A DNA stretch of 64,000 nucleotides from contig JADGFI010000018.1 in the NCBI GenBank assembly GCA_016743945.1, forward strand, positions 40,433 through 104,432, in the 5' to 3' direction. The translations under genes and the position numbers were made by a program. Source of the DNA: Desulfobacteraceae bacterium. GTDB taxonomy: Bacteria > Desulfobacterota > Desulfobacteria > Desulfobacterales > Desulfobacteraceae. The notes under the pieces were generated by a model that worked only from the letters and a program-made list of their open reading frames with translations, ran no database searches and was not told the DNA's origin. Positions 41,888-51,288 of this stretch are shown in pieces. Each line of letters begins with the position of its first letter. Position 1 is the first letter of the stretch.

Positions 41888-44470
41888 ATGAAATTTGACA
41901 AGTTTACCATGAAATCCCAGGAATTGCTCCAGGCCGCCCATGACCTGGCCGCTCGAATGAATCACCCGTCCATTGATCCCCTCCATTTTTTAGATGCCAT
42001 GCTGGAAGATGACCAGGGCGTGGTCCTGTCCATATTAAGGAAAATAGGGATTTTGCCCCCTGCTTTAAAACAGGCCGTGGCCAAAGAACTTGCAGGGCGG
42101 TCCCATGTGACGGGTGCAGCAGAGCGGCATCTATCCTCTCAAAGCCGGAAAATGTTGGACACGGCCTTTGCTGAATCAGAAAAAATGAAGGATCTATATG
42201 TGAGCCTGGAACATATCCTGTTGGGAATGACCCAGATAAAGGATGTGGCGGGAGCTCTTCTGGCCAGTCACGGGGTGACAAAGGCCTCCATACTATCTGT
42301 TTTAAAGGATATCCGGGGAAATCAACAGGTGACGGATCAAAATCCCGAGGAACGCTACCAGGCCCTGGAAAAGTTTGGCCGGGATTTGACCCAGCTGGCC
42401 CGGGCCGGGCGACTGGACCCGGTGATTGGCAGGGATGAGGAAATCCGGCGCATCCTGCAAATTTTGTCAAGAAGGCGGAAAAACAACCCGGTCCTCATCG
42501 GGGAGCCGGGCGTTGGAAAAACGGCCATTGTTGAGGGGCTTGCCCAGAGAATTGTGGAAGGGGATGTACCCGATTCCCTGAAAAACAGGCGGGTGGTGGC
42601 CTTGGATATGGGGGCTCTTTTGGCCGGGGCCAAGTTTCGGGGGGAATTTGAGGAACGCCTCAAGGCGGTGTTAAAGGAAGTGGAGGGTGCCCAGGGAGAG
42701 GTGGTGCTGTTCATTGACGAATTGCATACGGTTGTAGGAGCAGGGGCTGCCCAAGGATCTGTGGACGCCTCCAATATGCTCAAACCTGCCCTTGCCCGGG
42801 GAACCCTGCGGTGTGTGGGGGCCACCACCCTCAATGAATACCGCAAATATATAGAAAAGGATGCGGCCCTTGAAAGACGGTTTCAGCAGGTTTTGACCCG
42901 GGAACCCACCATCGAGGACACCATTTCCATTCTCAGGGGGCTCAAGGAAAAATATGAGGTCCACCACGGGATCCGCATCAAGGATTCAGCCCTTGTGGCT
43001 GCCGCCACCTTGTCCAACCGGTATATAACCGATCGGTTTCTGCCGGACAAGGCCGTGGATCTCATTGATGAATGTGCTTCCCGGCTGCGCATTGAAATTG
43101 ATTCCATGCCCCGGGCCATTGATGAGGTCCAGCGAAGGATCACTCAGTCCCAGATAGAACGCCAGGCCCTGCTCCAGGAAAAGGATCGGGCATCCAGGGA
43201 ACGTCTTGAAATCCTGGAAAAGAATCTTGCGGTCATGGAAGAGGAGATCCGGCCCTTAAAACTTCACTGGGATACTGAAAAACAGCTGATCCAGAAAATA
43301 TCCGGCATCCGGGAAGAAATTGATAAATGCCAGACAACCGCCCAGGTAGCAGAACGCAACGGAGACCTGGAAAAGGTGGCCCAGATCCGTTACGGCACCA
43401 TCGCCCAGCTTACCCGTGACCTGGAAAATAGGAAACAAGCGCTTGCCGAACTCCAGAAAATCCGGAAAATGCTCAAAGAGGACGTGGATGAAGCGGATGT
43501 GGCAGAAGTGGTCTCCGCCTGGACCCATATTCCGGTATCCAAGATGCTCCAGGGCGAACAGGAAAAACTGATCCACATGGAAGACCACATTAAAAAAAGG
43601 GTAATCGGCCAGTCAAAGGCCATTGATGTCGTGTCAAATGCGGTCCGCCGCGCAAGGGCAGGACTTGGGCCCGAGGACCGGCCCATGGGGTCCTTTATTT
43701 TTATGGGGCCCACGGGTGTGGGCAAGACCGAACTTGCCAAATCCCTGGCTGCCTTTATGTTTGATTCCGTTGATGCCATGGTGCGGGTGGACATGTCCGA
43801 ATACATGGAAAAACATTCCGTGGCACGGCTTATTGGCGCCCCTCCCGGATATGTGGGATATGATGAAGGGGGGCTTTTGACCGAGGCGGTTCGGCGGCGT
43901 CCCTATTGTGTAATTCTGTTTGATGAGATTGAAAAAGCCCATCCCGACGTTTTCAACGTCCTTCTCCAGGTATTGGATGACGGGCGGATGACCGACGGCC
44001 ATGGGCGGACCGTAGATTTTAAAAACACCATTATCATCATGACCTCCAATGTGGGATCCCGTTTTCTTTTAGAGGCAGGATCTGCCGGTATCACCCAAAA
44101 AAAGATTGACCAGGGCGTCGAACAGGCCCTGAAAGAGGCGTTTCGGCCGGAATTTTTAAACCGGATCGACGAGGTTATCACCTTCCACGCCCTGACCCGG
44201 GAAAATATAACAGATATTGCATCCCTCCAGATCGCTGCCCTGAACAAGCGCCTGGCAACCCGAAACCTTTTCATCCAGGTGGACGATGGTGCCATGGCCT
44301 ATCTGGCTGAAAAAGGCTATGACCCGGGGTTTGGTGCCCGGCCCTTGAAACGGGTCATCCAGCAGGAGATAGAAAATCCTTTGTCAATGGCTGTCCTGAA
44401 AGGAGATTTTGAAAAAGGGTCCATGATCCGGTTCAATCGGGCCGGCAATGGACTCAAACTAAACCGTTAG
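41888..44470 (+). CDS. clpB: ClpB disaggregase
   Basis: 860 residues, the normal ClpB length. Clp N-domain repeats ([35 protein letters not shown]), first AAA+ module with [18 protein letters not shown] and [13 protein letters not shown], the long coiled-coil middle domain (residues about 410-530, [20 protein letters not shown]), second AAA+ module [15 protein letters not shown] and [14 protein letters not shown], and the C-terminal [19 protein letters not shown]. It dissolves protein aggregates with DnaK. AAAGGA precedes the ATG. It is a single-gene unit. Confidence 0.96.
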   Translation: MKFDKFTMKSQELLQAAHDLAARMNHPSIDPLHFLDAMLEDDQGVVLSILRKIGILPPALKQAVAKELAGRSHVTGAAERHLSSQSRKMLDTAFAESEKMKDLYVSLEHILLGMTQIKDVAGALLASHGVTKASILSVLKDIRGNQQVTDQNPEERYQALEKFGRDLTQLARAGRLDPVIGRDEEIRRILQILSRRRKNNPVLIGEPGVGKTAIVEGLAQRIVEGDVPDSLKNRRVVALDMGALLAGAKFRGEFEERLKAVLKEVEGAQGEVVLFIDELHTVVGAGAAQGSVDASNMLKPALARGTLRCVGATTLNEYRKYIEKDAALERRFQQVLTREPTIEDTISILRGLKEKYEVHHGIRIKDSALVAAATLSNRYITDRFLPDKAVDLIDECASRLRIEIDSMPRAIDEVQRRITQSQIERQALLQEKDRASRERLEILEKNLAVMEEEIRPLKLHWDTEKQLIQKISGIREEIDKCQTTAQVAERNGDLEKVAQIRYGTIAQLTRDLENRKQALAELQKIRKMLKEDVDEADVAEVVSAWTHIPVSKMLQGEQEKLIHMEDHIKKRVIGQSKAIDVVSNAVRRARAGLGPEDRPMGSFIFMGPTGVGKTELAKSLAAFMFDSVDAMVRVDMSEYMEKHSVARLIGAPPGYVGYDEGGLLTEAVRRRPYCVILFDEIEKAHPDVFNVLLQVLDDGRMTDGHGRTVDFKNTIIIMTSNVGSRFLLEAGSAGITQKKIDQGVEQALKEAFRPEFLNRIDEVITFHALTRENITDIASLQIAALNKRLATRNLFIQVDDGAMAYLAEKGYDPGFGARPLKRVIQQEIENPLSMAVLKGDFEKGSMIRFNRAGNGLKLNR

Positions 44471-44530
44471 GGACTTGTGTTGCCAGCTGCCCCTGTGTTT
44501 GAGGTAGCCGGCAGCAAAATTTCAGGCGGG

Positions 44531-45397
44531 TTAATCTGCCATGGCCGCTTTTAAATGGGCCACCCAGATATCGATCATATTGTCATATTCAGCCGTTCCC
44601 TTCAAGACAAAGGTACATGTAAATCCTTGTCCTTGGAGAATGGATTTCCATGAATCTGCTTCGTCCCCTGCCAGGTCGTTTCTGGCATGGTCTCCGGCAA
44701 CCGACATAAACGGCGTCAGATAAATATTTTTGATATTTTTTTCTTTTAACATGGCACTGATATCGTCCAGGGTTGGTGCCCCTTCAACGGTTCCCACAAA
44801 AATGCGGGGATCCTTTCTCTGGAGATTGAACATCAAGGCCGCATAAAACGCATTGGAGGGGTGGGGGGTGCCATGGCCCATGAGAACAAATGCCTCCCCT
44901 TTTTTTCTTTTGGCAGGGATGTTTTCAATAATGGCAGCGGTTACATCTTCCATGTCTTTTGGGCTGGAAAGAAGCGGGTCACCTATCCTTATTCGTCCAA
45001 TGCCGCCGGGCATTCCTGCAAAGGCATGGGCCGTATGGATAAGATCATCAAACTCCTCTCCTCGGATGGTGTGAAGGGATTGAACCGCCACATGGGTAAA
45101 TCCCTGGTCCATCATTTTTGCAAGGGCCATTGCAACAGAGTCCAGTTGTTTTCCCTGTTTTGCCAGCTTTTTTCGGATGATATGGGAGGTGAATGCCCAG
45201 TGAACAGGGGTGTTCGGGAACTCTTTTTTAACACGGGCATCCAGATTGTCAAAGGATACCTGGGCCTGGGGAACACTGGACCCAAAGGCCACCAGCAAAA
45301 TACCTTTTTTTGTTTTTTGGGGATGATCATGTGCGGCCATTACAATGACAGGAAACAGCAAAAAGATCAGACATAAGCTTATAATTTGTTTTTTCAT
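44531..45397 (-). CDS. cbiK: periplasmic sirohydrochlorin cobaltochelatase CbiK
   Basis: 288 residues with a signal peptide (MKKQIISLCLIFLLFPVIVMAA) in front of a CbiK domain: GILLVAFGSSVPQAQ, HTIRGEEFDDL, VLMGHGTPHPSNAFYAAL, GTVEGAPTLDD and LTPFMSVAGDHARNDLAG, with the metal-site His, Glu and His. A secreted CbiK is known from Desulfovibrio vulgaris, where it may act in heme or metal handling rather than cobalamin synthesis. Its own gene is preceded by a cobalamin riboswitch and terminator, so expression should fall when B12 is plentiful. It stands alone in this window. Confidence 0.92.
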   Translation of the reverse strand: MKKQIISLCLIFLLFPVIVMAAHDHPQKTKKGILLVAFGSSVPQAQVSFDNLDARVKKEFPNTPVHWAFTSHIIRKKLAKQGKQLDSVAMALAKMMDQGFTHVAVQSLHTIRGEEFDDLIHTAHAFAGMPGGIGRIRIGDPLLSSPKDMEDVTAAIIENIPAKRKKGEAFVLMGHGTPHPSNAFYAALMFNLQRKDPRIFVGTVEGAPTLDDISAMLKEKNIKNIYLTPFMSVAGDHARNDLAGDEADSWKSILQGQGFTCTFVLKGTAEYDNMIDIWVAHLKAAMAD

Positions 45398-45425
45398 GTT
45401 TACTCCTTAAATGGCCCGGAGCATT

Positions 45426-45463
45426 AAAAAAAACCCGGACCGATAATATTAATCGATCTGGGG
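45426..45463 (-). terminator. intrinsic terminator between B12 riboswitch and cbiK
   Basis: On the minus strand CCCAGATCGAT pairs with ATCGGTCCGGG (with small mismatches) around TAATATT, followed by eight T. Its place after the riboswitch and before the cbiK start fits ligand-controlled transcription termination. Confidence 0.75.
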
Positions 45464-45499
45464 TGTCCCTTTTCTTTCCTCAAGATCTAATGGCAATTC

Positions 45500-45690
45500 C
45501 CTTGTCCACGGGGAATACCGCAATTTGTCCGGCAGGTCTTCTGGCTTGTGGATCTTCCGAATCGCTTTCGCCTTCCCATCTGATTTTCATTTGACAGTGG
45601 CTAAATAAAGTATTCGTCCCCATTTACAGCGGCGGGCCCGTCCCTGAATTTCACAGGTGTTCCCTTTTAAGCAACATGTGCACCTGAACA
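45500..45690 (-). promoter_or_regulatory. cobalamin riboswitch
   Basis: Read on the minus strand, conserved blocks appear in order: AGGGAACACCTGTGAAATTC, GGGACGGGCCCGCCGCTGTAA, GGGACGAA, GCCACTG, GGGAAGGCGAAAGCGAT and the B12 box AGCCAGAAGACCTGCC (45531-45546). These match the AdoCbl riboswitch class. The end positions are approximate. Confidence 0.92.
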
Positions 45691-45774
45691 ATAAGGGTGT
45701 TGTATTCATAAAAAAAGTATAAGTCAACCTCTAAAACCCCGAAGGTATTTGGCCCCCGATGACCCCCGTTTTTT

Positions 45775-47199
45775 TTAAAACCTTTCGGCATATGCTTTGA
45801 TGGCTTCATGCTGGGCTAAAAATCGGTAAAGGGTTGCCCGGCCCACTCCCAGTACCCGGGCAGCCTTTGATTTGTTGCCCCCGGTTTGGGTCAGGGCGAT
45901 CTTGATCGATTCAATGGTCAGTTTTCCCCGGGTCAGGGGGCTTCCCATGGGCGCTGGGTTTGGAAAAGCCTCATCGCTCAAAGGGGGGTGGGCCTCTCCG
46001 GCAATATCCGCGGGCAGGTCTGTGGGCCAAATCTTGTCACCCCGGGACCGGACCACGGAAAATTGAATTACATTTTTTAATTCCCTGACATTTCCCGGCC
46101 ATTTATAATCCATCATTAAATTAAGCGCTTCCGGGGCAAGCTCGGGAACCTTGTTTTTGCTTTCCTGCTCAGCTTCTGCAAGAAAATGGGCGGCCAGAAG
46201 GGGAATATCACTTTGGCGTTCCCGCAGGGGGGGCAGGTGAATGGGGATTACATTGAGCCTATAGTAAAGGTCTTCCCTGAAACGGCCCTGGCGCACCTCC
46301 TCTTTAAGGTTTTTGTTGGTGGCACTGATAATCCTCACATCCACGGATACTTTTTTTTCCCCTCCCACTTTTTCAAAGGAACCTTCCTGGAGAAACCTGA
46401 GCAGTTTGACCTGGGTTTTTAAGGGGAGTTCCGCTACTTCATCCAGAAAAAGGGTACCCTTGTGGGCCAATTCAAACCGGCCTTTTCTTTCTTTTACTGC
46501 GCCGGAAAAGGCCCCTTTCACATGCCCGAACAATTCACTTTCCACGATCCCTTCGGGGATGGCGCCGCAGTTCACCGGTACAAAGGCACCTGTGCCATAG
46601 GCGGAAATGTCGTGGATGGCATAGGCCACCCGTTCTTTGCCTGTTCCGGTATCTCCGGACACATGAACCGGATAGTTGTACAGGGCCACATCCCTGATTT
46701 GCCGGAAAATATCCTGCATACTTTTATCCTTGCCGATGATACCGGCAAAATTGGTCATGTTTTCCGCCCGGAGGGAGAGGGTTATGGAATCGGTCAGATC
46801 CTTGAAAGAGGCAATTACCCCTTTAAAAATACCGGCATTATCAAGGATGGCAGATACCGTCATGTCCAGGTGACGGGTTTCACCGTTTTTGGTGATGTTG
46901 GTGACCGGGTATTGTTTTGTTTCAGTCAGTAAACTAGGTGTTTCTTCGCAAAAAGAGCACTTGGATCCGCAAAAGGGGGTCTGGAAAACAATATGACAGT
47001 CCTGTCCTATTACTTCTTTTTTTGAATAGCCGGTTATTCTTTCAGCTTCTTTATTAAATACCGTGATAATACGTTCTGGAGTGTGGGCTATGACGCCTAA
47101 TTTCAGGTTATCCAGGACAAGATTTAGATTGTCCCGGTCAAGAAGGGAATGGGTAAAATTTTTCATTGCAAATGATTCCAATATCAACAGGTTCGGCAT
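45775..47199 (-). CDS. sigma-54-dependent transcriptional activator with PAS domain
   Basis: About 474 residues from the ATG at 47199; a GTG at 47226 and an ATG at 47166 are alternatives. The N-terminal PAS-like domain (NLKLGVIAHTPERIITVFNKEAERITGY) contains a C-x3-C-x2-C cluster (CGSKCSFC). The AAA+ domain has Walker A GDTGTGKE, GAFSGA in place of GAFTGA, and LFLDEVAELPL. The C-terminal Fis-type helix-turn-helix is GGNKSKAARVLGVGRATLYRFL. It opens promoters used by RpoN holoenzyme, probably in response to a redox or metal signal sensed by the PAS part. Targets may be the adjacent ferredoxin and rubrerythrin genes, but no -24/-12 promoter was confirmed. Confidence 0.88.
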   Translation of the reverse strand: MPNLLILESFAMKNFTHSLLDRDNLNLVLDNLKLGVIAHTPERIITVFNKEAERITGYSKKEVIGQDCHIVFQTPFCGSKCSFCEETPSLLTETKQYPVTNITKNGETRHLDMTVSAILDNAGIFKGVIASFKDLTDSITLSLRAENMTNFAGIIGKDKSMQDIFRQIRDVALYNYPVHVSGDTGTGKERVAYAIHDISAYGTGAFVPVNCGAIPEGIVESELFGHVKGAFSGAVKERKGRFELAHKGTLFLDEVAELPLKTQVKLLRFLQEGSFEKVGGEKKVSVDVRIISATNKNLKEEVRQGRFREDLYYRLNVIPIHLPPLRERQSDIPLLAAHFLAEAEQESKNKVPELAPEALNLMMDYKWPGNVRELKNVIQFSVVRSRGDKIWPTDLPADIAGEAHPPLSDEAFPNPAPMGSPLTRGKLTIESIKIALTQTGGNKSKAARVLGVGRATLYRFLAQHEAIKAYAERF

Positions 47200-47220
47200 T
47201 GTTTCTTCTGGCCCCCTTAT

Positions 47221-47238
47221 TGACACATTTGTGTATCA
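47221..47238 (-). promoter_or_regulatory. near-palindrome upstream of the sigma-54 activator
   Basis: TGATACACAAATGTGTCA (minus strand) has TGA-ACACA and TGTGTCA arms and lies about 20 bp before the chosen start codon. It could be an autoregulatory site for the activator; this is inference from symmetry. Confidence 0.35.
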
Positions 47239-47280
47239 GGTGCAACGTTTTTTTTTGTGAGAATTGAATTTAGGGGATCC

Positions 47281-47466
47281 TTATTCCCAGGCAATACAAT
47301 CCTTGGGGCAGTTTTTTACGGCTTCATGGATATCTTCGTCTGAATAGTCATCCAAGGGCATCACCTCGAAAAAGCCTGCGTCGTTTAACTGGAATGCATG
47401 GGGTGCCAGTTCGACGCAGACTTCACAATGGATGCACTCAGCCATATCAAGAACAGGTCTTTTCAT
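47281..47466 (-). CDS. one-cluster ferredoxin
   Basis: 61 residues. C-x2-C-x2-C (CIHCEVC) plus a distal CPKDC give a single [4Fe-4S] site; the third Cys of the cluster is followed by VELAPHAF, as in ferredoxins of the Desulfovibrio type. It carries electrons in the cytoplasm. It lies between the sigma-54 activator and the N-terminal-rubredoxin rubrerythrin on the same strand, so it is likely the donor to that protein. A clear ribosome site (AAGGTGATG) is present. Confidence 0.88.
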   Translation of the reverse strand: MKRPVLDMAECIHCEVCVELAPHAFQLNDAGFFEVMPLDDYSDEDIHEAVKNCPKDCIAWE

Positions 47467-47491
47467 GGGTGAACATCACCTTTGTTTGAGT

Positions 47492-48031
47492 TTAAAAAAA
47501 ACGGTCCAGCAGACCTTTAAATGCCCTGCCGTGCCGTGCTTCATCTTTGCACATTTCATGAACCGTGTCGTGGATGGCGTCATAACCCAGTTCTTTGGCT
47601 TTGGTGGCAATATCTTTTTTCCCTTTGCAGGCACCATACTCGGCCATAACCCTGACCGTAAGGTTTGCCTTGGTATCAGCTTCTACCACTTCGCCCAGGA
47701 GTTCTGCAAATTTTGCTGCATGGTCTGCTTCTTCAAATGCAATTCTTTTGTAAGCTTCTGCCACTTCCGGATAGCCTTCCCGGTCTGCCTGGCGACTCAT
47801 GGCAAGGTACATACCAACTTCCGTGCATTCGCCCACAAAATTATCCTTAAGCCCCTGGAGTATCTCACTGTCAATTCCCTTTGCCACACCAATGGTATGG
47901 CCATCGGCCCAGACAAGCTCTCCTTCCTGGACAGAAAATTTGGATTTTACAGCCCCACACTGGGGGCATTTTTCAGGTGCATCATCACCTTCACTTGCAT
48001 AACCACAAACCGAACAGACATAGGTCTTCAT
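47492..48031 (-). CDS. rubrerythrin with N-terminal rubredoxin domain (reverse rubrerythrin)
   Basis: 179 residues from the ATG at 48031, with AAGGAG nine bases upstream; the longer open frame has no support. The rubredoxin domain comes first ([23 protein letters not shown]), then the diiron helices [51 protein letters not shown] and [14 protein letters not shown]. This reversed order is known from clostridial NADH peroxidases. It reduces peroxide and perhaps oxygen. The 79-residue gene just upstream and the ferredoxin downstream are likely operon partners. Confidence 0.93.
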   Translation of the reverse strand: MKTYVCSVCGYASEGDDAPEKCPQCGAVKSKFSVQEGELVWADGHTIGVAKGIDSEILQGLKDNFVGECTEVGMYLAMSRQADREGYPEVAEAYKRIAFEEADHAAKFAELLGEVVEADTKANLTVRVMAEYGACKGKKDIATKAKELGYDAIHDTVHEMCKDEARHGRAFKGLLDRFF

Positions 48032-48035
48032 TAAA

Positions 48036-48275
48036 TCATCTCCTTGAGTTAGTATCCTTATTAGTATTGTTGTCCCACCAGCCTTTTTGCATATGTGCAT
48101 GCTTTTCCTTTTGCGCCAGATCAAGAAGCCTATAGCCGGAATCCAGAAGAATGCCGTAGAGCACCCCGCATGCAGAGTCTTCCTGTTGCTCGTACCCGGT
48201 TTGAGCCAGGGCAATCATTTGATGAGCCAGTTCAATGGTCCGTGCAATATTTTTGTCACATTTTTTTTTAAGCAT
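48036..48275 (-). CDS. small helical hypothetical protein
   Basis: 79 residues: [28 protein letters not shown] and [24 protein letters not shown], an amphipathic helical pattern without membrane segments. Ends 4 bp before the rubrerythrin start. Not recognised; small proteins of this type occur beside rubrerythrin genes in sulfate reducers, as far as I remember. AT-rich upstream sequence may hold its promoter. Confidence 0.6.
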   Translation of the reverse strand: MLKKKCDKNIARTIELAHQMIALAQTGYEQQEDSACGVLYGILLDSGYRLLDLAQKEKHAHMQKGWWDNNTNKDTNSRR

Positions 48276-48386
48276 TTTTTTTCTCTTTCATAATTTGTGC
48301 ACATACAAGGCCAAATTAAGTTGTTTTTAACCACATGATTTTTTAATTCAACTAATGTGCCAGAGTTGATATATTTATGGGATAAT

Positions 48387-49076
48387 TCATTCATTCGTTT
48401 GATTAGCACAGAAATGGGCAATATCAGAGATGGTGATTTTCACAAAATCCCAACCGGTGAAAAGGTCAATTTGTTCACAATCGGTTAAAATGGCTTTGGG
48501 TATGAGATGAGGTTTAAAACGGCCTGCATTGGCCAGGGCCCGGATGGCATACCCTCGTTTGATGGCGTCAAGGGAGTGAAGGTGTGAGAAAATTAACCCC
48601 TGTGTGGTCTCGTTTAAGTTCTGGGGTGCAGCCTTTAAATAGGTTCCAATTCCCCATAACACCCCCCTTTGAAGGATGTCGTGCTCTATGAAATTCCCCC
48701 CGGGATCCAGGTATGAAAATAAAATTGATTTAAACTCCATGGCAAGTTGTGGGCTATTGTATAAAATTTGCCCCATGGCTTCCGGGGATCCCCAGCCAAT
48801 GCCCCCGGATTCATCATTGAGATTCCACATGATACGCCGCATCAATACCCTTGCCGTTTCCATCTTTTTTACGGCAAGGCGCTTGCCAAGCGCTCCCATG
48901 GCGGTAATACTGCGAAATTTAATTCGCTCGTCATTCACATAAAAATGTGAGAAAAGATGCCCCACCAATTGTTCATCCGGGATCTGTTCAAGAAGGGTGA
49001 ATGCTTGTGTTCCAAGAGATCCCAATAGAATGTTCTTTACTTTTCTTCTGGTTTGTCGGCCATATGGTTTTTTCAT
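48387..49076 (-). CDS. HEAT-repeat-like protein (DVU0298-like)
   Basis: 229 residues from the ATG at 49076, with AGG upstream. Helical throughout: LVGHLFSHFYVNDERIKFRSITAMGALGKRLAV, ARVLMRRIMWNLNDESGGIGWGSPEAMGQIL and GYAIRALANAGRF. The NDESGGIGWGSPEAMG segment is characteristic of a small family I remember from sulfate reducers (DVU0298-like), of unknown function. HEAT-like repeats suggest protein-protein binding. An ATG five codons earlier is possible. Its upstream region holds three 10-bp direct repeats. Confidence 0.72.
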   Translation of the reverse strand: MKKPYGRQTRRKVKNILLGSLGTQAFTLLEQIPDEQLVGHLFSHFYVNDERIKFRSITAMGALGKRLAVKKMETARVLMRRIMWNLNDESGGIGWGSPEAMGQILYNSPQLAMEFKSILFSYLDPGGNFIEHDILQRGVLWGIGTYLKAAPQNLNETTQGLIFSHLHSLDAIKRGYAIRALANAGRFKPHLIPKAILTDCEQIDLFTGWDFVKITISDIAHFCANQTNE

Positions 49077-49130
49077 GGGACACCTGCTCATGGGTTTGCT
49101 GTATCGTTATGAAAAGAAATTGTCTGATAC

Positions 49131-49160
49131 TCAAATATTATCAAATACTATCAAATACTA
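49131..49160 (-). repeat. three 10-bp direct repeats upstream of the HEAT-like gene
   Basis: TCAAATATTA, TCAAATACTA and TCAAATACTA follow directly. A 10-bp period puts identical faces on one side of the helix, as expected for a set of regulator sites. The region 49161-49381 shows no gene that I can support. Confidence 0.6.
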
Positions 49161-49381
49161 AAACAGCATAAACCATGCCAGTCCCCCGGTGGTGAAATTA
49201 CCCATGCCATATCCCCGGCACAGGACACGGGAGCTGTGATAGATCTGTCTCAACAAATGGAACACTTTTGTGTCTATAGACAAAAAAGATGCATTGATTT
49301 TGCCCCATACATCTGGGTATATAAAGGTTCTCTCCTGGGAGCAGGAGAAATAACCATGAACCATAATTTTACAGGAGTGGT

Positions 49382-50053
49382 ATGGCAACTTCCATGGAAT
49401 CGACTCTTTCGGCTACCTATTATATTGACAAGGACCATTCTGATATTATTTCCTTTGCAACGCTTGTCTGCAAAGGCCAGACAAGTGACACGGACAAAGC
49501 CCTGGCTCTTTACTATGCCGTCCGGGATCAAATTCGATACAACCCCTACAGCATTGATCCGGAAAAATCTGCCATGAAGGCCAGTCAGATATTAAAAAAA
49601 GGAGAGGGGTATTGTGTGGCCAAGGCGGTTCTTCTCACCGCCTGTGTCAGGAATCAGGGGATTCCTGCCCGACTGGGCTTTGCCAATGTGAGAAATCATT
49701 TAAATACAAAAAAACTTCGGGAAATGATGGGGACCGACATTTTTGTCTGGCATGGGTATTGTGAAATATATCTTGGAGAAAAATGGGTGAAGGCCACCCC
49801 GGCCTTTAACCTGAGCCTGTGTCAAAATTTTAATGTGCGCCCCCTGGACTTTGATGGGATAAATGATTCCATATTTCACCCCTTGGATCAAAAGGGCAAT
49901 CGGCACATGGAATATGTGGCGGATCACGGCAATTTTAACGATTTGCCCTGGGAGCGGATTATAGCGGCCTGTATCAAGGCATATCCTCGGTATTTTGAGA
50001 TTCTTGACCGGAACCAGGATTTTTCAAAAGAAGCCCTGGCGGAAAATCCATAA
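49382..50053 (+). CDS. transglutaminase-like cysteine protease family protein
   Basis: 223 residues, AGGAG five bases before the ATG. The core has ILKKGEGYCVAKAVLLTACVRNQGIPARLGFANV with the catalytic Cys, then FVWHGYCEIYLGEKWVKATPAFN with the His and a possible Asn/Asp site. It is a cytoplasmic transglutaminase-fold protein, probably a peptidase or amidase. It is a single-gene unit ending in a shared bidirectional terminator. Confidence 0.85.
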   Translation: MATSMESTLSATYYIDKDHSDIISFATLVCKGQTSDTDKALALYYAVRDQIRYNPYSIDPEKSAMKASQILKKGEGYCVAKAVLLTACVRNQGIPARLGFANVRNHLNTKKLREMMGTDIFVWHGYCEIYLGEKWVKATPAFNLSLCQNFNVRPLDFDGINDSIFHPLDQKGNRHMEYVADHGNFNDLPWERIIAACIKAYPRYFEILDRNQDFSKEALAENP

Positions 50054-50099
50054 AAAGCCCCTGTAACCTGATTCAGGGAATGGTTCAGGGACTTTTTTA
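50053..50099. terminator. bidirectional terminator
   Basis: AAAAAGCCCCTGTAACC pairs with GGTTCAGGGACTTTTTT. A-run and T-run on opposite sides serve the convergent genes on both strands. Confidence 0.75.
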
Positions 50100-50114
50100 T
50101 GGGAATTTTAAACG

Positions 50115-51179
50115 TTATTTTGCCTGGATTGCGGCAGAGACTCGTTGGGTCAACTGCAATACCCGTTTGGCAGATTCAAGATCCAGGGAGCCTGTGCCGC
50201 AGCTGGGGGTAATAAAGGTCTGTTCAATAATGGTTTTCCGGTTAAATCCCAGGGCCGTTAATTGGGCCACCTGGGCCTCAAATTTTTCCACCAACCCCCG
50301 GGTTGTCTGTTGGGCAATCAGTTGAGCATTACCGGTGGGGACGATGCCAAAGGCCAGAATCCCGCCTCTGTTCAAATAGCGCTGTATCATCTCAGGATAG
50401 AGAATGAATTTGTCAAAATAGGAAAAGGCATCAAAGCTGATGATGTCAATGTTGGAACCCAAGAGCATATCCCATTCGGTATTGGCACAGACATGGACGC
50501 CTGCCAGGCCATTTTGTCCATGGATTTCCAGGACAATCTCTTCAATACAGGCAATGACATCTTCCTTGGAAATGGTGATATAGGCAGAGGTTCCAAATCC
50601 GGCCAGAGCCGGCTCGTCCAGGAAAATTATGGGCACAGCCCCGCGTTTTGCCATGGCATTTGCCTGCCACCTGGCATTGAGGGCCAGTTTTTTGACAGCA
50701 GCATCCCTTAACTGGTCATTGTAAAAAATGGCCCTGTCCTCTTGGTCCTTGACCCCGGTGCCAAAGGTAATGGGGCCCGTGACCTGTCCCTTGAGGGCAA
50801 TAAAAGGGGTCTTCTTTTTATCCACCTGGTTTAAAAATTCCAAAAATCCTTTGCCGGTTTCTGATGAAAAGGCAAATCGAGAGTCTGAAAGATCCGATCC
50901 CGGTTCGGACAAGGCAAGATAGTCTTCAAAAAAAGCCAGGAATTGCGCATCAAAGTCAGCCGCCTGGGTGTCTATAAAATGTTTGCCTTCCTGGGCAGTG
51001 ACGCCGGGGAGGCCTGGAATAAACTGGTTGATCATGCCTTCTTCCAGAAATTGGGGGAGTTGAACCCATAACGGAATTTGCGGGGTATGGTCCATCACCA
51101 GCCGTGCTGCCGCCGGGTGATCATCCATGGGGAGACTGCCAACGAGGAGGGGGAGTCCGTTTGCTTTAAATGGTGTCAT
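50115..51179 (-). CDS. core MetE-like methionine synthase/methyltransferase
   Basis: 354 residues from the ATG at 51179. It has the C-terminal catalytic half of cobalamin-independent methionine synthase without the N-terminal half: PLLVGSLPMDD, KGQVTGPITFG, FLDEPALAGFG, and the zinc ligands in HVCANTEWD (His, Cys) and PSCGTGSLD (Cys), plus Glu residues. Such short core-MetE proteins in anaerobes use a methyl-corrinoid protein rather than methyltetrahydrofolate triglutamate as donor, according to published comparative work. It probably makes methionine or moves methyl groups. No corrinoid protein gene is adjacent. Confidence 0.82.
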   Translation of the reverse strand: MTPFKANGLPLLVGSLPMDDHPAAARLVMDHTPQIPLWVQLPQFLEEGMINQFIPGLPGVTAQEGKHFIDTQAADFDAQFLAFFEDYLALSEPGSDLSDSRFAFSSETGKGFLEFLNQVDKKKTPFIALKGQVTGPITFGTGVKDQEDRAIFYNDQLRDAAVKKLALNARWQANAMAKRGAVPIIFLDEPALAGFGTSAYITISKEDVIACIEEIVLEIHGQNGLAGVHVCANTEWDMLLGSNIDIISFDAFSYFDKFILYPEMIQRYLNRGGILAFGIVPTGNAQLIAQQTTRGLVEKFEAQVAQLTALGFNRKTIIEQTFITPSCGTGSLDLESAKRVLQLTQRVSAAIQAK

Positions 51180-51288
51180 GAAATATGCCTTGTATCCTTT
51201 AAAAAATAGTATGGTATTGTTTGCAAATATTTTGACAAACATATCATTTTTGGCGCAAAAAGAGAATGGGTCCCCCGGCTTTTTCTGG

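Noticed and set aside
48032..48214. Long N-terminal extension of the reverse rubrerythrin
   Set aside because: It overlaps the 79-residue gene, and the rubredoxin domain begins at the ATG with AAGGAG at 48031.
49236..49577. Plus-strand frame of 113 codons before the transglutaminase-like gene
   Set aside because: It overlaps the well-supported gene in another frame and has no recognisable features.
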